A stretch of 51,009 nt of DNA from Didymodactylos carnosus. Taxonomy: Eukaryota > Rotifera > Eurotatoria > Philodinida > Philodinidae. The stretch is from positions 1 through 51,009 of the forward strand of contig CAJNOQ010000433.1 of the NCBI GenBank assembly GCA_905250885.1, written 5' to 3'. A program made the translations under genes and the position numbers. The notes under the pieces were generated by a model. The model worked only from the letters and a program-made list of their open reading frames with translations. It was not told where the DNA came from and searched no databases. Below, piece after piece: positions 50,572 to 51,009 of the stretch (its first letter is position 1; the number at the start of each line of letters is the position of its first letter).

Positions 50572-51009
50572 TTTTTTTTTGACTTGAAATAATGTTGTTG
50601 ATAATAATAATCCTATGCTTACTAAGAATGTTATTCTGTCTCTTTCTTATAATAATAATATTTCATTTTATTGCTAGTTCACACTCTTCAGTAGCAAGAA
50701 ACTTTTGATGATAGTTGTCAATTGCACTTCCAGATATATTCGATCATTATTGTATACTCAGATATACTCAAATATTGTGTACATCAACAAAATTTGACAA
50801 CTTTCGTAACCTTGTTCTTAAGGTTTTCAGCGAACACCTCATTTCTAGCTATCGAGACCGTCCTTTTAAAAAATGTTATTGCTTTGACACTAAAAGTGAG
50901 AAACGAACTAGACTCATGAGGGAAGGCCACCAACTGCCTCCTCGCTTTTGAGCTTTAACTCAGTTGACAATAGGTAATCGAATGTGCTGATTCCGAATAC
51001 CACAATGGT
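50572..51009. other. 5' flank of the minus-strand gene, no gene seen
   Basis: On the minus strand, TTATAAGAAAG lies about 75 bases before the start codon and could serve as a TATA-like element, and an AG (TTATTTCAAG) lies 11 bases before the ATG. The short frames at 50715-50951 show no domain. Confidence 0.35.

Overview
This is an AT-rich animal (metazoan) window. Most introns are about 50-90 bp, exons are small to medium, and the sequence between genes is full of homopolymers, microsatellites and short non-autonomous transposons. That style, together with the gene content (a non-chordate CadN-type classical cadherin, FNTB, XPC) and an intronless macro-domain gene of foreign appearance, fits a bdelloid rotifer or a similar small invertebrate. 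The organism is an inference, not a demonstrated fact.

Layout. 1-623: the end of a short inverted-repeat element and a 5' region. 624-2681 (+): protein farnesyltransferase beta subunit (FNTB), 14 exons. 8083-8802 (+): two-exon low-complexity protein of unknown function with two LIR-like motifs. 8803-16600: no convincing gene; several hairpins and a TA-flanked MITE (15237-15545). 7090-7239 and 16603-17086: C-terminal tails of two non-LTR retrotransposons. 17144-17794 (+): single-exon macro-domain protein just after the second LINE tail. 18417-24200: three foldback or inverted-repeat elements in otherwise empty sequence. 25192-40198 (+): a 21-exon classical cadherin of about 3316 residues, with a 5S rRNA-like gene on the minus strand in intron 3 and a 2 kb intron 13. 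43167-47035 (+): XPC/Rad4 nucleotide-excision-repair protein, 8 exons. 48039-48438: a 400 bp snapback MITE. 49091-50571 (-): a four-exon, 96-residue secreted cysteine-rich protein.

The genes do not form a pathway. FNTB modifies CaaX proteins in the cytosol, the cadherin is a cell-adhesion receptor with a catenin-binding tail, XPC detects DNA lesions, and the macro protein would bind or hydrolyse ADP-ribose. Exon structures were joined by hand from reading frame, GT/AG sites and family conservation. The summed exons of FNTB, the cadherin, XPC and the minus-strand gene each stay in frame from ATG to stop. Four of the genes have a pyrimidine-rich AG acceptor shortly before the ATG with no obvious upstream exon, as expected for spliced-leader trans-splicing.

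The most interesting items are a family of foldback elements sharing a TAACTCTGCTA core (three places), the macro-domain gene next to a LINE tail with an Asp-to-Asn change in its GDI motif, the intronic 5S-like gene, and a polybasic insert within one cadherin repeat.
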